Positions 32,862 to 44,794 of a stretch of 64,000 nucleotides of DNA are shown here, piece after piece. This DNA is from Mucidula mucida (lineage: Eukaryota; Basidiomycota; Agaricomycetes; Agaricales; Physalacriaceae): positions 1 to 64,000 of the forward strand of contig JADNYV010000157.1 of assembly GCA_015501055.1 (NCBI GenBank), read 5' to 3'. The notes under the pieces were generated by a model that did no database searches, had not been told where the DNA came from, and was given only the letters and a program-made list of their open reading frames with translations. Numbering within the stretch: the first letter of the stretch is position 1; the number at the start of each line of letters is the position of its first letter. The translations under genes and the position numbers were made by a program.

Positions 32862-34402
32862 TTCGTATGCGTGGTGGTCGACGTCGCCGACGTTGAAGGC
32901 GGAAAGAAAGGCGCGGTCCCGTCAAAAGTTGACATAATCGACCTACATACCTGTTCTGGACCGATCGTTTGGTTCTGACTCTGCTACCAACTCGCAATTA
33001 TCATACTTAGTCGGGCTCGCCGCTGCTCTTGTCGTCGCACGACTGTTGCGCCGGCATGGCCATCGTCCTCAAATACACGACCTCGGCTTAATTACGGCTT
33101 TCTCATGAACGGTGACCGCCACTACATGCCTATCACAAACGAGTCGCCAACGAGTGCTAGAACTTGATCATCTTATACGACGCGTCGTACAGCAAATTGA
33201 CTAGTTAGTGTACGCATCGCACTGAAACGGGAACCTTTACTGCCCTCATCAACTCTTACCTCTTCCACTACGCGTGTACTCATGCTGGAGCCACGGGTCC
33301 TCAAGTATTACAAAGGCTACGTTGACGGTACCTTTCTTCTTCTGCACCTCCTTGCCTCGTTGAACCACTGTGTACGAAATCTCAACGAAGCGAATCAACT
33401 CCAAGGCTTGGGCTTGCTATTAACGTTGTCGAAGATTGCCCGATGAAAGGACTCAGACGCTGGCGGACCTCGATGTTATCATTGTGTATTTTGCTGACTC
33501 TCATTAGTTCCGTAGTATCGCTTAGGCCTAGTACAACAGCACCAAGTCACAGATACAAGGAACATGCTGTCAGTAAGAAGAAATGCAAACAGAAAGCGAA
33601 ACAGACAAGTATCGACCACCTGGTAGGTTCCTTCCGCCTGACAATACTGACTGACGGTATATATCTCTCCATAGGCGGGTTCGACCATCATCGATGTATC
33701 AGCCTGTCGTTGCTCTCCAGTCGGCTAAGGGAAAATCGACTATCGTTATTTGGGTCGATGTCTGTGAGTGGGTTTGTACTGCCAACCGCTGAAGAATAGC
33801 TCAACCCATAAATCAGTGGCGAATCTTTGGTATTCTAATGTTTACTAGACGGAAACAGCAAACATGCACCTATCTCGAAGACATTCGAGGTGGCACTGGC
33901 GGCTGCAGGATTAACCAACCTGCCGCGCATATCTTTTCACCTGAAGAAGTTTTTCAACAATTCAATGGATATTGAAGAAGGCATTCCCTCGGTCCAACGT
34001 TCTTCTGGCAAAGTCCATGAGACAAAACCATACGCTGGATGTATGCCCCCCGCCCATTGTATGTCTGACTATTGAGAAGCGAAAACCAATGATGGTTCAA
34101 GACAACATGTGGTCGATATGTTGGTGCAAATCGCACCTCATGAAGAGCAGGGCTTGCGCATTAGGTTGAAACCCTTTCGGTAGGGATCGGGGTAGGGGGA
34201 ATTTGTTGCTGCAGTTGATGCATTCCAAATGATACACGTGCAGCTCAGAAGTAATTTTGCATGAGTTCTGAGTTCTCCTCACACACCCTCTCGTTAGCTT
34301 TTCGTATCGAAAAAAACTAGGTGATGACAATGTATGAATCTGAGTTCATGTTGTGGCTGTGCTAGCCAACCCGACTCCGTCCTAAACCTTCCATTAACGG
34401 CC
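32862..34402. other. Long gene-poor region with possible coding debris
   Basis: 1.5 kb between BRR2 and the ATP synthase g gene. Two stretches look protein-like but are short and broken. At about 33240-33330 a plus-strand frame holds TALINSYLFHYACTHAG; at about 33870-33970 another holds LEDIRGGTGGC then HIFSPEEVFQQFNGY, after which stops follow. Neither has convincing splice sites or a known family. They may be relics of different genes. Nothing else is supported. Confidence 0.4.
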
Positions 34403-35134
34403 ATGTTCCGCACTGCAGCACGGGCGACCAGAGCCACCAAAGGAGCGCGCTTCTACTCGCAAAAGAGCACCCATGAAAAGGCCGTTGAACAGGTCCGCAG
34501 TCGGTCACCGCCACCTATCTATCTGCGCTGACCGCAAAAAAACTTAGGCCAAGCAGCTGGGCGAAAAAGGCAAAGAATACGGCGGCAAGGCGCTTGAGGA
34601 GGGCAAAAAATGGGCAGAGAAGGGTGTTAAGATGGTTGGGCCAATGGGCGAGCGCGCGTCCGCATACGTAGGACCAATGGCCGAGCGCGTGTCCACACTT
34701 GCGGGCCCAGTGGCAGAGCGTGTGTCGACACTTGCGGGCCCACTGGCTCAACGTGTGTCCGCACTGGCCGGTCCGCAATTTGCGACAGCGAGCGCTGTGG
34801 TGAAGCACGTCTATCGCGCTGAGCAGCTGAGCCCCAAGCCGCTATTGAACGCCGATATCTGGAAGAACGCGGCGCAGGAGATTGGTGAGTGACGAGATGA
34901 CTATTAGATGCGGCCGGCTGATGTCTGGTAGTGGCGCTCTCGCGCTCGTCATGGACTGCGCTCAAGGCGCGGCAGGTCCCGTTCACGGCGCGCGCCGCTG
35001 TTATTGCCGTGGAGGCGTGGGGTATTTACAAGGTCTGTGCTCTCTGTATGTTTGCCCTGTCATCGCTATATGCCCATTTGTAGGTCGGCGAAATAATCGG
35101 GCGACGTAGCCTGGTTGGCTATAATCTGCATTAA
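34403..35134 (+). CDS. ATP20: Mitochondrial F1Fo ATP synthase subunit g
   Basis: Four exons, 34403-34492, 34548-34884, 34932-35032 and 35084-35134, give 192 residues. The start is an Arg/Ala-rich mitochondrial presequence (MFRTAARATRATKGARFYS). The C-terminal ATP-synt_G part contains PKPLLNADIWKNAAQEIG, a membrane segment and the family end VGEIIGRRSLVGYN. Subunit g sits in the Fo membrane part and helps dimerise the enzyme and shape cristae. Unusually, residues about 55-105 contain four to five tandem 11-residue units of the type GPMAERVSTLA, predicting a long amphipathic helix ahead of the conserved domain. Confidence 0.88.
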
Positions 35135-36683
35135 GTGTACTGAAGAAGGCGGGGAGCAGGAAGCTGGACGTTCAGATTAGACTTTTGCTGCATGATAGAC
35201 TGAATCCATGCGTGCGTACGCTCCTTTTTCAACCAGAAGGTTTTGGAAGGACTGTCTGAATGGACGCGGGTTCAGTATGTCTGTGTCGCGGCATCGCTTC
35301 GTATCTCTACCAGGTTTGGTGTTCGGATGTACTATCCTTGAATTACCCCTAGCGTGCGACGTCTTTTTGAGCTCAGAACTGCCGCGTCTTAGGTGTTCTG
35401 GTCTCTCATCGGCGTGTAATAATATGGAACACAACATTTGGTCGTTCTAATTCTTCCGTGCATTCTCCTTTAATTGTCGTTCCGTCACTGGCGCTGTTGA
35501 TTGCGTATTCTTTAAGCTTCTCAGTCTCGTGTCGGCCAGTATTGCTACGGGCAATTATGCATTTGGTAGAGAAGATGCATCATTCTCTTTTCACAACTAC
35601 CTTATATGGTCTCGGTCCTCGTACAAACATGGTTACACCATATGTATGTGTACTGTTCTGTATCTGCGAATACAGTAGCTGATTTGTTTAGTGCCATCTT
35701 TGAGGAGCGGCGTTTTTCCATCGAGTGTTTCCTGAGTGTTTCTGTCTCCAACTCACATGCGCAATCACGGTTCATTGATTTGTGCTATTCCACGTTGAGT
35801 TGGCTCGTTGCTTTCCCCTCATCGACTTAAAGGCCACCGACGCATCTGCAACAGGAAGTCGTCCAATGCAAAATATTTTGTTTCATGCTTGCATGATGGC
35901 GCGTAGACATACGTGCATCATCTCTGCTCGGATGTAGCGGTTACAGGGTGCTCATATCCCCAGACTGGTATGATTATTCGAAGGCAAGAAGATTCATGTC
36001 TGCGGTATATACTAGCACTCGATGTTAGTAGAGGGACACACGCTGATCTTGTTCTTCCCGCGTCTATCAGAGAAAAAGGTAGATCCCGATCCTTGAGACC
36101 AACCTTGTCCTTGTAGGCGATCCGAGCCCTTGTTTTACCAGCCCTATGCATTGTGGTCGCGCCTTGTACCGAAAGGAGCACTGTTCGGGGTCGTGAGTGG
36201 TCTGATGGAAGGGAAGCAGAGGAGAGTAGAAGGCAAGAGCCATTTTGGGACGGTGAAGGGAGGGGACGGATTTGGAAGGAGTCGCGTGTCGAGTAAGTGG
36301 ACGTGAATATGGAGTAGTTTGCTGGGTTTTCCGTAGCATTTACGCGTCTTGGAATCAACTTGAGATGATAGTGAAGATGCTGTATGAAGAAAACAAGGCA
36401 GGAAGAGAACAAGAGAGGGCGACACAGTGAAGAGGCAGGGATTACGGAAGGGAGTATCCGGGGTCCGCGGGGGTCGCATGTTCATTTGGGCATCATTATA
36501 AGGGCTTGTACATGCGTCGTTTTTCTGACCAAACAGCCATTGTTCACCCCAAAGCGTCGACGCGCAAACAGCCAGCACCAAGAGCCCATTGTCCTCGTCT
36601 GTCTATTGAACAACACATTTGGATTCTCTCGGTATGTGATCGATCGATAGCTGCCGTTTATGTACTGACGATTTACAGCTGTG
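35135..36683. other. Long intergenic region upstream of the HMG-box gene
   Basis: 1.55 kb with no supported gene. Frames on the minus strand at 35918-36581 overlap each other and have Ser/Pro/Arg-rich, non-conserved composition. A CAG acceptor-like site just before 36680 raises the possibility of a leader intron of the HMG gene. The length suits a regulated transcription-factor promoter. Confidence 0.45.
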
Positions 36684-38188
36684 ATGCGCTCTCCGCCCTA
36701 TAGACGACGTTCGTCGTTGGTGCCTCCAGCTACCGCCAGACCTGGCACTTACCGGGCCCGACCTATTTCTTTTGCGCCCAATGTGACGCCAGACTCGTAC
36801 GATGCGCCAGCGTCTGATAACGAATCTTCGTTCGGGGACGAGGACGGCCCGACGCTGTTCCCGCCAAGCAGCGATCCCGTCGCGCCGTCTAGAAGGCGCC
36901 AGAAGAAGAAAGATCCTGACCACGTACCGCGCCCGCCAAATGCGTTCATGCTGTTCAGAGCAGACTTTGTGAGGCAGAGGCATGTACCCGGAAGTATTGA
37001 GACGAATCACGGCAGTTTGAGCAAGATCATAGGTGACTACGTTCTCGATAGCGTTCTGAATGGCATGTTGAATAATGTGCAGGCAGTCTATGGAGGTCCC
37101 TTCCGCCATCGGAGAAGAAGCGTTGGGAGCAAAAGGCCAAGCACGAAAAGCATCTGCATGCGAAGCGATACCCAAACTACAAGTACAAGCCTGTGCACAA
37201 CCGCGGTGTTCGGCGGAAGGACAAGCAGGAGACGCCTAGTCCAATGGAGGAAGAGCGCTGCGAGGACATTGCTCAGCTGCTCTTGGACGGGAACAAGGGC
37301 AAAGATCTCGCTGAAAAAGTCGCACAGCTGGACCGCGCTAGAAAGGGTACCCCCGCCGATCCTATGCGCGGCCGGGGCAGCCTCGGCATGGATTACAGCG
37401 GACTTCGCAGACGCAGCTCCTCCGTCCCTCCAGAACTCACTCTCCCCTCTACACTCCACCTCCCCCGGCGTCCTTCTTCTGCCTCGGGGTACTCTTCGTA
37501 TGCATCAACCTCCTTCATGGATCCACCACCCTATCTCCCTGCCGTCAACACATCCTTATTCAATCCTTCTTATCTGCACTCGGATCCCTTTTCCCAAAAC
37601 CAATACAACAACAATTACAACAACGCCACATTTGCATACGAAACTCCGAGCCCCTTTGAGAATCCGCCGTCGTTCTATACAAACTCGACTGCGCCGAGTC
37701 CTGCGCCGTCGTCGTCGGACGGGCAGCCGCCACTTTATGCGCCACAGCCCATCTCGCACACACAGCTTTTCGAAATGGAACAGAACGCGCATCAGTTCCT
37801 CACATCCGCACAGCGGCTCTCCATCTCTGAAGGGCGTTTCAGTTTCTCCGATCTCAGCGATGATCAGCGTGTATCCCTTCGCCAGTCCTTCTCGTGGGCA
37901 CGGAATATGGACTACTCGTCCCAAGAGGCGTACCCGTACGGCGATGCCACCTCTCCGTACGATTCCTATCCGAATGGGGACGGCTACACGCCCGAGTTCT
38001 CATTCGCTGGGAAACGGTTCTCGTTGTCCGAGGTCGACTTTGCTGCACTCATGGAGTGCGCTGCGCCTGACATTAGGAACATGCCTGTAGGACTCGGTGG
38101 CGACGGCGAAGGCTGCGTCAATCCTGGTGATATCCATCGCGACATTGAGAGTCCCTCGGCTATGAACTTGGATGGTGAGGCGTACTAG
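36684..38188 (+). CDS. HMG-box transcription factor (MAT-HMG type)
   Basis: Two exons, 36684-37032 and 37083-38188, encode 484 residues in frame. The HMG box is at about residues 78-150: HVPRPPNAFMLFRADFVRQ, then SLSKIIGSLWRSLPPSEKK and HAKRYPNYKYKP, with the intron inside the box after KIIG. Basic RRRQKKK precedes it. This PRPPNAF..R..F spacing is that of MATA-HMG/SOX-like fungal factors such as the mating and pheromone-response regulators. The rest is disordered, Ser/Pro/Tyr-rich with an Asn-Tyr-rich patch. It is expected to be nuclear and DNA-binding. There are no homeodomain, pheromone or receptor genes nearby, so it is not evidence of a mating locus. Confidence 0.85.
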
Positions 38189-40349
38189 CGACCCTCCACC
38201 GTCCCTCACGAAAAAAAACACTCAGTCTGTTTTGTCTCACTCATATATCCATCCATTGTTTTGCTATCGTATTGCATGTATCCATAGGCCTCCTTATTTT
38301 ACCCTTACTTATACCATATTTTAATAGGTTTTGCGTAGACCGCGCTACTTGCTTATGAACCTTGATGTATTTCTTAGAAACACCCTCGTCTCATCTACTT
38401 GTCCAATTTACCTTGCTTGTTAAGGTCCGTCGTCCGTTGAAATTAGCCGCCGGGACTCATATAGCAAACAAGTACAGACCGGCGGTTAGGCTACTCCGGT
38501 CCATCTGCCGCTCTCGCCTCAAAGGACTGTATCATCACATCGTCCAGCCTCGCACTATGCACTGTAATGCACTGTTCTACCTTTCCATCCGCTTCTATCA
38601 CCACTTGGCCCCAATCAATGTCAATACACGTCGCCGACGGCCACCCACCACCGTCACTTACGGTACTACTTTCATCGCTTCGAATGATGATGGCTACAAC
38701 TCGAACTCCGTAGGCGTGTGATACGTTCTGCTTGGCCCCGAGCCTGATCGGCACAAAAGACATTCTGGTCGGCGATGATTCAGCTTGCGGAGCCTGTGGA
38801 CACAAGTTCTTGACACCCTAATTGAGATATGAGAAGTCTTTCACACTCTATCCGACCATACCCGATCCGCTTAGTCCAACCAGATGGCATGGATACTATT
38901 CTTCTTTTTTTTTTGAGGATGTTCATGTTGAAGCTACAACTCAAGCTAAATAACTATGCATGGATTGTCTTCTGTATTTGAAGCTGCACCCCGAGCACGA
39001 TACATGCAAGTTCGGTTGCTCGTATTCCGCAGTCACCAGTGCGCTAGACTGGTTTCATAGGCGGGGGTCTTATGGGCATCCTCGATTCAGGGTTCTATTC
39101 AAGGTCCGACGTGTTTGCCGCTGTAAGCCGTCTGCACGTGCTCGCTTCGACGCGTCCACTTCAGTGCACCGACATCCGTCGATGTTCGCTATCGTTAGCC
39201 ATGGCGGCAATGCCAAAACCATCTATAGTCTGGTACAAGGGAGTATCTTTGGGTACTTCTTAGCGGTGTCATTTAGTTCCAGGGGCATTAACATGGGGAG
39301 GAGAGTAGCACCGGAAGGATGCATGGATGGCAGGACAGGAGATCTGGTTTGCAGCCTGTTGGCCTAAAGCTCTTTCAGAGAAACCGGGTCCATGCATCCT
39401 AATATCTACGCGCAATCCGCGCGTGTTACGGCGTGTTTGGATGATTACAGTGGAATTTGAAGTACGGCTTAGCAACCGGCACCCAGGCGGAGCTTGAGAA
39501 AAAAATGATGAACGGGGGATGGCGGTATTGCCCTGTCCGATGAAACCAGGCTCTATAGTGCGTGTCGAGTTCACGAGACAGTACCGCACCTACTAGAGCC
39601 GCCCTCGCCAGGCTACCAGTGCGCACCGAGCAACATGATGTGCACGTGGACTTACCATGACACAAGCACAAGAGGCATCTGCACTCTTTGGTCTGGAGGC
39701 CCGCCTTCGGACTACGTGGGTGCGGAGACTAGCAACTGATTGGTGCGCTGTTTGTCCGGATCATTTTGCTCGTGTCGGAGTCCTTCATTGGCGGGACCAC
39801 TTCAAAGTTCATAACAGCTTGCAGGTGCCCATATGCTCCCCGACTTATGAAGCGCAAGCGGCGGCACATAGGTCGGGCTCCGGATAAACCTGGCCACGGA
39901 CACTGACGATGAAGCGATGCGCGCTGCTACTCAGGTTTCGGCCAGTTGCTTGCCCTACTTGTGAACTAATGCATGCCAATGACGCGTGACTAGCACAGCT
40001 GTGGCCATCATTGACGTGATTATCTACTACACTGCTGTTTAGTGTACATCCGATAGGCTCCCTGTGCAGGACTGTCAGTGTAGAGGTAAGTAAGAGGTGC
40101 ACTGATTAGTAGCAAAAATCTGGCGGTCTCATAGGAATTGTATCTGTGTGTCGATCATCCAGTATCTACATTAACTACAGTGACATGGAAATTGTGATAT
40201 GGTTAGTCTCCCTTAGGCAGACTCGATCAAAGCTGACACTTTGATCTAGAGTCTGCTTTCATACGCCGCGTCCTTATAGGAGCTCGGAAAAAGACTCCAA
40301 CCTGCACGTGAAATGACGCAATTCACGTGAAATGACGTAGTGTTACAGC
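38189..40349. other. Long intergenic region
   Basis: Over 2 kb without a supported gene between the HMG gene and the helicase pseudogene. A minus-strand frame at 38491-38805 (about 105 codons, with DIDWGQVVIEADGK) is the most protein-like item but has no clear start, splice partners or family. Short frames around 38960-39890 occur on both strands and look random. A poly-T run lies near 38905-38914. Confidence 0.4.
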
Positions 40350-40356
40350 TCACGTG
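40305..40356. promoter_or_regulatory. Cluster of three CACGTG palindromes
   Basis: CACGTG occurs at 40305-40310, 40324-40329 and 40351-40356. The first two are each followed by aaatgacg, forming a 14-base direct repeat spaced 19 bases apart. CACGTG is the core of fungal bHLH (Cbf1/Pho4-like) sites. The third overlaps the end of the helicase reading frame. Which gene, if any, it controls is unclear. Confidence 0.4.
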
Positions 40357-41622
40357 CTCCACGAAGCCGCCCGTGTCAGAGCCGAGGCTGTAACATAGCT
40401 GTATGCCTCTGCAGTGGCACCCTTCACCTTCTTTCTCAGAAGTCGACCATCCTGTTGGATCTCCTCGTCTATCTCTATGCCGTCCAATGTTAGAACACGT
40501 TTAACCTCGGGAACATTGATTCCCAGAGTCAGGATTGTTGTCGCAACAAGTACCAAACCCAGGCCTGGGATACTATGGTCTCGGAAGATGATCTCGAATG
40601 TTTAGTCGTTGTAGTCGGTATCGTTGGTAGCGTCGCACCACCGGATGGTTTGGGCATATGCAGGCTCAACTGTCATGAGGTAGAGACAAATGCGCAGAGC
40701 AAGCATTCGATCGCGTACGAAGATAATAGTGATGCTGTCAAGGCCAACAACCCAGCGGAGCTCCGGAAAGGAAAGCGATGTAGTGAGAGAGGAAGTGATG
40801 ATGGACGTAGTGACGCGTATCTCTCGGCGGAGGTTGGAACGATGAAGATCAAAGAAGGATCCGGGGCTGAGGGAAAAGGATTTCATGACAGCGTTGTATG
40901 GTGCACCGGCTCGAAGAGTAGCACTGAGGAGGAGAAGTCGTACACGGTGATCTAGTCGGGCTCTGGTGTAGCCAATACGGCCGTATGCGTTCCGGAAGAG
41001 TTTGGACCATACATACACAAGATGTGCCTCATCAACGACTAGTAAGGATAGTCGTGCCCGAAAGCTTGGATCATCCATACATCGGCGACAATTATCTCCC
41101 TCCAACATCTCGGGAGACATCAAAACCACCTCGGCTTCTTTGACAAGATCCCAGATGTTGCCTTCACATGAAGGATCGTTCCGTACCTTTTCCGCGATTA
41201 TCGAGTTAACGGCGAGAGCTTGAATGCCGAATGTGCACAACTTCTTCTCCTGTAGATGTTCAGACTCGAATGTGAAACTGTGAGAAGTGGATACGAACCA
41301 GATCTTGTTCTAAAGCATTAGTCGGACATATCACTAAGATGGCAGGGTTTCGGATGACTTCTTGCACGGGCTTCCCTGGGAACAGGGTCTGATCCTGACC
41401 GATTTTTCGCAGGACGATGGCTAGAAGCGCTATAATCCTCGTTTTTCCTGAACCGCATGCTGTCCTTACGAGACAATCAGTGCCATCGATGATTTTGACA
41501 GCGACATCCAGCGAGTAATCGTGGGGGTCGTATTTGAGGTCATGATGGGACAAATCTCGACACAATTTGCGTCCCTCAAGAGAATCAAAGGCAAATATCG
41601 TCGTTGACGCGTCCGAGGGCAT
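40350..41622 (-). pseudogene. DEAD/RecQ-like helicase gene with in-frame stop
   Basis: Exon 1 (41622-41299) holds the helicase P-loop TACGSGKT and AILVICPTNALEQDL. After an intron, exon 2 from 41249 holds VVLMSPEMLEGDN, VVDEAHLV (DEAH) and LLLLSATLRAG, then reaches TAA at 40602-40604. The same frame continues beyond the stop to 40350 with TILTLGINVPEVKRVL and EIQQDGRLLRKK, a degenerate match to helicase motifs V and VI. So one nonsense codon interrupts an otherwise continuous two-domain helicase of the kind expanded in Agaricomycetes. The motif VI arginine finger pattern is also poor and the C-terminus is short. Confidence 0.7.
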
Positions 41623-41943
41623 TGGAAAGAAAGGCGGCGACGCGCTAATTTAATTTTTGATGCTAAGGTAAGCTGGTCACATGAGTTGCACATGATGCAA
41701 AAGTTGAGCTGCGGTAAGGGCCCGGCGAATGAAACTAGACTATGATATGGTGAGACTTGTCTATGTAGTATGTCAACAGAATTCTCACTGGGGGTCATCA
41801 TTCAAGTACTTGATACAGTACTTTCTGGATGTTTACAGTTTAACACACACAATCAAGCAAGGTTCTTAGCCGGCGTAGGCATCGCTTCCCGAGTACCAAT
41901 CATTAGGTTGGTTAAATTCAAACACAGTCTTATTATTGTGCAT

Positions 41944-43516
41944 TCATTCAACATCATCTCCGCCACCTGTGCCCCTCCGCCGTTTGAGCTTACTTGCCTC
42001 TCTAAATCTCTTCTTCCAACCTTTTGTCAAGTCACCCTTATTTTCCTCCCACCAGCTTTTCATCTCCTCTGCGCTGGTTCTATGATACCCGCCCGTCGAC
42101 AGTAATCCAGTCGTCCATTGCCGCTCGCGAGCGACATCAAACAAATCTAATGACCGAGCCTTGGGCGCTGTCGGCGCGGATGGGAACGATGATGGTAGAG
42201 GGAAAAATAGAGGCTTCTTCGGGTCCAAGACAATGTTGGGCTGCGAGGGAACGGCAATGGGAACTGATATGGGCTGCGTTTCGTCCGCAATCGGGTGAGA
42301 TGCAACTGGCAGCGTCAGGGAGAGAAGCGCCTCGTCGTCGTCCATCTCAAAGTCCAGTCCGAGATGATCCATGAGTGAGAATTTACCTGAAAAGTATGGG
42401 TTGAGAACGGTTTGAAAGCAAGTAGAGAGGTAATCACACCTTCGTCTTCCCGAGGCTTGAACAACTCTTTGAGCTTATTCGTACTCTTAGTGGGCACGAC
42501 CTCATAGTCCACGTCCATATCCTGGTTGGTTTCGACGACATTCGCCAAGTCGACGTCTTCGATGTCGGAATCTACACTCTCTGCGCCGCCCCAATCATCA
42601 TCCTTCCCATCGAATATAGATGACAGCAGATCTAGTGTCTGCGTTTTTTCTATCGCCAAATCGGTCTCGTCCAATGTTACAGGAAGAGCAACAGATTTCG
42701 GAGGGGGAGAGGGTTTGCGAGGAGGAGAAGGAGCAAGTTCTGCTTCCACCTCACTTTCATCATCCGCCGAGTCCATCTCTTGCGTTGACGGGATAATTTC
42801 TCGAGACGGTAAGGTCAGGTTCTCCAAAAGGGCACCCTTGAGATGCGATGTTGATCCCTCCCAACGCCTGGTATCGATGGTGCGCTTCCGCGCCCGGACA
42901 GGTGGCGGTTTAACGCGCTCTTTCTTTTTCTTCTCAAAACTTTTTGGTTTTTTAACGGCTGTAGCAGTGGATATTGGTTGAGGTAAAGGGCGCTCCGGAC
43001 GCATGCGCATCGGTCGCAGGAGACGGCCAGTAGGTGTGAGTATCCACCCTGGACGCGTCGCGGCGTTCTCAGGCGTGACGAGGGACATGTCGACAGCCTC
43101 GACAGCGCTGTATTTTGAGTGGCGTAGTTTAGGCTTCTTTTTGGGTGGTTCCGAGGCCTCTTCACGCTCTTTTGCTATCCTGGTCTATAGATGAGCTAGA
43201 AACTTGAGATCAAAGAGAAGCGAACTCGCCGTTCTGCAAAGTCTGGCTTGGCTTCGCCGATACGCAGTTTGGCGCCCTTCCATGTCGATCCGTTGAGCAC
43301 GTTACGACAGCGAGTTAGCTGGGCTGGAGTAGCCTCGATAGTTACATAGCCAAACGGTTTGAGCCTCCCTACAGCGTCGAGTTTGCCGAATCCTTCGACA
43401 GCCTTGACTGTGCCAAATGTGGATAGGCGTTTACTGATATCGTCAGAGGTTAAAGACGTGGTGAGTCCCGATATATGCAGACGCTTGACGACTGTCGTTG
43501 ATGAGGATGGATCCAT
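41944..43516 (-). CDS. NOP8: 60S ribosome biogenesis protein Nop8-like (RRM)
   Basis: Three exons, 43516-43226, 43184-42440 and 42386-41944, give 492 residues in frame. Residues about 10-95 form an RNA-recognition motif (KRLHISGLTTSLTSDDISK, then GYVTIEATPAQ). The middle is Lys/Arg-rich (KKPKSFEKKKKERVKPPP) and acidic by turns. The C-terminus has LSTGGYHRTSAEEMKSWWEE followed by a basic tail, resembling Nop8/NOL8. In yeast Nop8 is a nucleolar factor for 60S assembly. It is divergent from RPS10 across 557 bases. Assignment rests on the RRM plus tail; other RRM nucleolar proteins are possible. Confidence 0.7.
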
Positions 43517-44073
43517 GGGATGAGTGGAGGAAGAGAGCCAACTTCTGGTTTAGGAAGGATCGGACCGGCACCGTTCAGGACAACTTGGCTTCAACACTTT
43601 AACGCGAAATATAGCTGGATAAATGAATGTATAGTATACTTACTCATCGCAAGCCATTAAATTGTTGCAACGCTGGTATAAGCATCGCTACAGATGAAAG
43701 TTCGATGTACATAGTACTTATGAGTGGCTGTGCACTTGCGGCATGTGCCGATCGCCCAATTGGCAAGTGTACTTTTCTGTCTCCCCATCGTCGTCCTCAA
43801 GCCCGCCCACGTCGTAGCACCCTCAAAACCTCGCCAAGTGAGTGTACCATCCAAATCTATGCATTCAGCTCTACACAACAGTGGTCATTTCGTCGAGTTG
43901 GACGACGGAATGGGCTGGATGGGTCGACTCGCTTTGGATGTACGCTGATGATACCTTTTCAGCCGGAACTAGTGCGATACTTATTCGCAGTGCGTATCCT
44001 GTTTCCGTGTACCCTTGATCATTACAAGACTCACAATTTGGCAGCTTCCGACCAAAGAACTCGCTAGCCCAGC
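43517..44073. promoter_or_regulatory. Divergent promoter region NOP8-RPS10
   Basis: 557 bases between two opposite starts, both in ribosome production. Short frames on both strands are not conserved-looking. A leader intron for RPS10 is likely, because ...accag-like acceptors occur near 43958 and pyrimidine-rich stretches precede the start. Confidence 0.5.
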
Positions 44074-44623
44074 ATGATCATCAAGAAAGACACCAGGCGC
44101 ACCATCTACGAAAACCTCTTCAAGGGTGCGTTTACTAGTCACCTCAAATGGTGTAATAATAATAATATCATTCCAGAGGGCGTCATGGTCGCCAAAAAAG
44201 ACTACAACGCGCCGAAGCACGAGGAGCTCGATGTGCCCAATTTGCAGGTTATCAAGGCCCTGCAAAGCCTGACATCCAAGGGCTATGTCAAGACCCAGTT
44301 CTCTTGGCAGTACTACTACTACGTCCTTACCCCCGAGGGCGTCGAGTTCCTCCGGGAATGGTACGTGGCTTTGAGTCTATCGATTTATCCCATTCTAATA
44401 TGAATCGTATAGGCTTCATCTCCCATCTGAGATTGTCCCGGCTACGCACAAAAAGGCTGCAAGGCCTGCTCGCCCTGCGACCGTTCGTCCTGGAGGAGGC
44501 GACGGCGCGTACCGTGCACCCCGCGGCGACCGTGACGACTACCGTAGCAAGAAGGAGAGTGCAGGTGGTGACTACAGGCCATCGTTCGCTGGTGGGGTTG
44601 GACGGGGTGCTCCCAGGGAGTAA
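44074..44623 (+). CDS. RPS10: 40S ribosomal protein S10 (eS10)
   Basis: Three exons, 44074-44125, 44177-44360 and 44413-44623, give 148 residues in frame. The start MIIKKDTRRTIYENLFKEGV and the core VPNLQVIKALQSLTSKGYVK, QFSWQYYYYVLTPEG and WLHLPSEIVPATHK are diagnostic of the S10/plectin domain. An Arg/Gly-rich tail follows (RGDRDDYRSKKE). It is a small-subunit component near the mRNA entry region. Confidence 0.95.
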
Positions 44624-44794
44624 AGGTTGGATACATACATGGGTCATGCTCGAAAGATATGTTATCTGTATGAACATGCACAAACCATATGATTCATTTT
44701 TTATTACATTTTGATGTTGTGTGAATTCCAAAGTCAAGCTTTTCGCCGGGACGGGCACTTTACTTTGTGCCGATGACCTTGAGTTGCAACGTCC

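Noticed and set aside
36681..38090. 469-codon frame at the HMG gene
   Set aside because: Reads correctly only in the first exon, then runs through the intron and in the wrong frame over exon 2.
36684..38188. Mating-type locus
   Set aside because: Only a MAT-HMG-type factor is present; no homeodomain pair, pheromone precursor or receptor gene is nearby.
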